Assembly: GCA_903826715.1 (NCBI GenBank) | Contig: CAIKFN010000046.1 | Location: 1-7,762, forward strand | DNA: 7,762 bases | Direction: 5' to 3' | Source of the DNA: an uncultured Actinomycetes bacterium | Lineage (GTDB): Bacteria; Actinomycetota; Acidimicrobiia; Acidimicrobiales; RAAP-2 | Shown here: piece by piece, positions 6,827 through 7,762 of the stretch | Layout of the letters: the number at the start of each line of letters is the position of its first letter | Position numbering within the stretch: the first letter of the stretch is position 1 | The notes under the pieces: generated by a model | What the model was told of the DNA's origin: nothing | Database searches by the model: none | What the model saw: only the letters and a program-made list of their open reading frames with translations | Program-made: the position numbers and the translations under genes

Positions 6827-7571
6827 ATTTACAGATTTCTTCGGTGGCTTCAAACTCACGATGCAACACATTGGTCGCCCGAACGTGACTACGAGTTATC
6901 CACAAAAGAAGCGAGCCAAGCAACCTCGCCAACACGGGCGCCATGTTCTAAACCGTTACGAAGACGGAATGGAAAAGTGCATTGGCTGTGAGCTCTGTGC
7001 TGGAGTTTGCCCGGCTAACTGCATCAACGTTCGCGGACTAGACAACCCAATGGACCACCCAGTGAGTCCGGGAGAGCGCTACGGCTACATCTACGAAATT
7101 AACTACTTACGCTGCATTCACTGTGACCTATGCGTAGAAGCTTGCCCGACACAGGCAATCACTGAGTCAAAAATGTTTGAGTACTCATTCTCAAATCGTG
7201 CTGATGCGATTTACACGAAGAGCGAATTGCTCGTCGACGATCAAGGTTTCCCTCAGAAGTTGCCATGGGAAGATTGGCGTGAAGGTGAAGCAGAAATGAC
7301 TGGTGGCTGGATGCGCGCAACATCACCAGCCGGAGATGCTGCATTCGAAGGCGTAGTTCAGTGGACTGGCGACCTAGGCGCAGGAATTAAGGCTGCAGAA
7401 GCTGGACAGTCTGAAAACAGAGATGACAAAGCAACGGGTTCAAAGCAACTTCGTGACGCGTTCTACCGCCACTTAGAGCCAGAAGATGTTCCGCTTAATC
7501 GTCGCGGGCTTGAAGGCATGATGACGCAGGTGATGGAGAAATTACCTCCTCGATTTAAGGGTAAGAAATAA
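6819..7571 (+). CDS. nuoI: NADH-quinone oxidoreductase subunit I (23 kDa, 2x[4Fe-4S] N6a/N6b)
   Basis: NuoI is a two-cluster ferredoxin-like subunit that relays electrons from NuoG to N2 in NuoB. From the ATG at 6819 it has 250 residues. The N-terminal segment FGGFKLTMQHI (8-18) is the short amphipathic stretch that usually lies along the membrane. The cluster motifs are C54, C57, C60, C64 (CIGCELCAGVCP) and C99, C102, C105, C109 (CIHCDLCVEACP). As is usual for such ferredoxins, C54/C57/C60/C109 would hold one cluster and C64/C99/C102/C105 the other. After the conserved core (to about 155) comes a C-terminal extension of about 90 residues with no cysteines and no recognisable domain, whereas E. 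coli NuoI has about 180 residues in total. The open frame extends upstream to a GTG at 6729, but that stretch overlaps the nuoH tail and lacks a ribosome binding site. The gene overlaps nuoH by 8 bp and nuoJ by 1 bp. Confidence 0.97.
   Translation: MSKFTDFFGGFKLTMQHIGRPNVTTSYPQKKRAKQPRQHGRHVLNRYEDGMEKCIGCELCAGVCPANCINVRGLDNPMDHPVSPGERYGYIYEINYLRCIHCDLCVEACPTQAITESKMFEYSFSNRADAIYTKSELLVDDQGFPQKLPWEDWREGEAEMTGGWMRATSPAGDAAFEGVVQWTGDLGAGIKAAEAGQSENRDDKATGSKQLRDAFYRHLEPEDVPLNRRGLEGMMTQVMEKLPPRFKGKK
7557..7561 (+). promoter_or_regulatory. Probable ribosome binding site of nuoJ
   Basis: AAGGG in the last codons of nuoI lies 9 nt before the nuoJ ATG at 7571. It is weaker than the other sites in the operon, so nuoJ may rely more on coupling through the TAATG overlap. 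Confidence 0.5.
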
Positions 7572-7762
7572 TGTTGGCTCTTAGTTACGCAGTCCCGAGC
7601 ATTCTTATCTTTATTACTGCTGCACTACTTACTCTCGTTGGTGCATTCGGAGTTCTTGTAATGAAGAATCCAGTGCACAGTGCGCTAAGTCTCATCATGA
7701 CGCTGTTCGGAGTTGCTGTTGCTTTTATTGCTCAATCGGCTGACTTCTTGGCGGCAGTACAA
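7571..7762 (+). CDS. nuoJ: NADH-quinone oxidoreductase subunit J (ND6-like membrane subunit), 3' truncated by window edge
   Basis: NuoJ is a small membrane subunit beside NuoH and NuoK that takes part in coupling quinone reduction to proton pumping. Only the first 64 residues are inside the window, beginning MLALSYAVPSILIFITAALL. Two hydrophobic segments are visible, at about 8-30 and 41-55. Between and after them are the family signatures KNPVHSALSL (residues 33-42) and ADFLAAVQ (57-64); in full-length family members the latter leads into the conserved third helix (VxVYAGAVMVLF type), which lies beyond the edge. The ATG overlaps the nuoI stop by 1 bp (TAATG). The position directly after nuoI matches the standard operon order, so nuoK is expected next. 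Confidence 0.93.
   Translation, partial: MLALSYAVPSILIFITAALLTLVGAFGVLVMKNPVHSALSLIMTLFGVAVAFIAQSADFLAAVQ

Overview
The window is a continuous stretch of a nuo operon, encoding respiratory complex I (proton-pumping NADH:quinone oxidoreductase). All seven genes lie on the + strand in the order nuoD (5' end outside the window), nuoE, nuoF, nuoG, nuoH, nuoI, nuoJ (3' end outside the window). This is the classical bacterial nuoA-N order, so nuoA-C probably lie upstream and nuoK-N downstream, though neither is visible. There are no RNA genes, mobile elements, CRISPR arrays or non-coding gaps. Every base falls in a coding region, and every gene junction is an overlap of 1, 4 or 8 bp.

Layout: nuoD (1-1089) and nuoI (6819-7571) belong to the connecting/quinone module. 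nuoE (1086-1706), nuoF (1706-3010) and nuoG (3003-5591) form the NADH-oxidising module. nuoH (5588-6826) and nuoJ (7571-7762, partial) are membrane subunits. Electrons would run from NADH to FMN in NuoF, then through Fe-S clusters in NuoF (N3), NuoG (N1b, N4, N5) and NuoI (N6a, N6b) to quinone bound between NuoD and NuoH. NuoE carries N1a and NuoG carries the off-path N7. All expected cluster ligands can be read in the proteins. Because nuoE, nuoF and nuoG are present, this is an NADH-dependent enzyme and not one of the shorter ferredoxin-type or F420H2-type complexes.

Organism: the gene order, the strong GGAGG-type Shine-Dalgarno sites and the protein flavour suggest an actinobacterium, perhaps of the Acidimicrobiia. 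Features behind this are the NuoI stretch HGRHVLNRYEDGMEKCIGCE, the long C-terminal tails on NuoE and NuoI, and the NuoF C-terminus. GC is only about 47% in two 60-base lines that I counted, which is low for that phylum and would suit a planktonic aquatic lineage. The assignment is inference from remembered sequences.

I found no previously undescribed system. The points most worth a second look are a strong mRNA hairpin inside the 3' part of nuoF that coincides with a lineage-type insertion next to the fourth N3 cysteine, two substitutions in the NuoF nucleotide-binding loop, and the unexplained C-terminal extension of NuoI.
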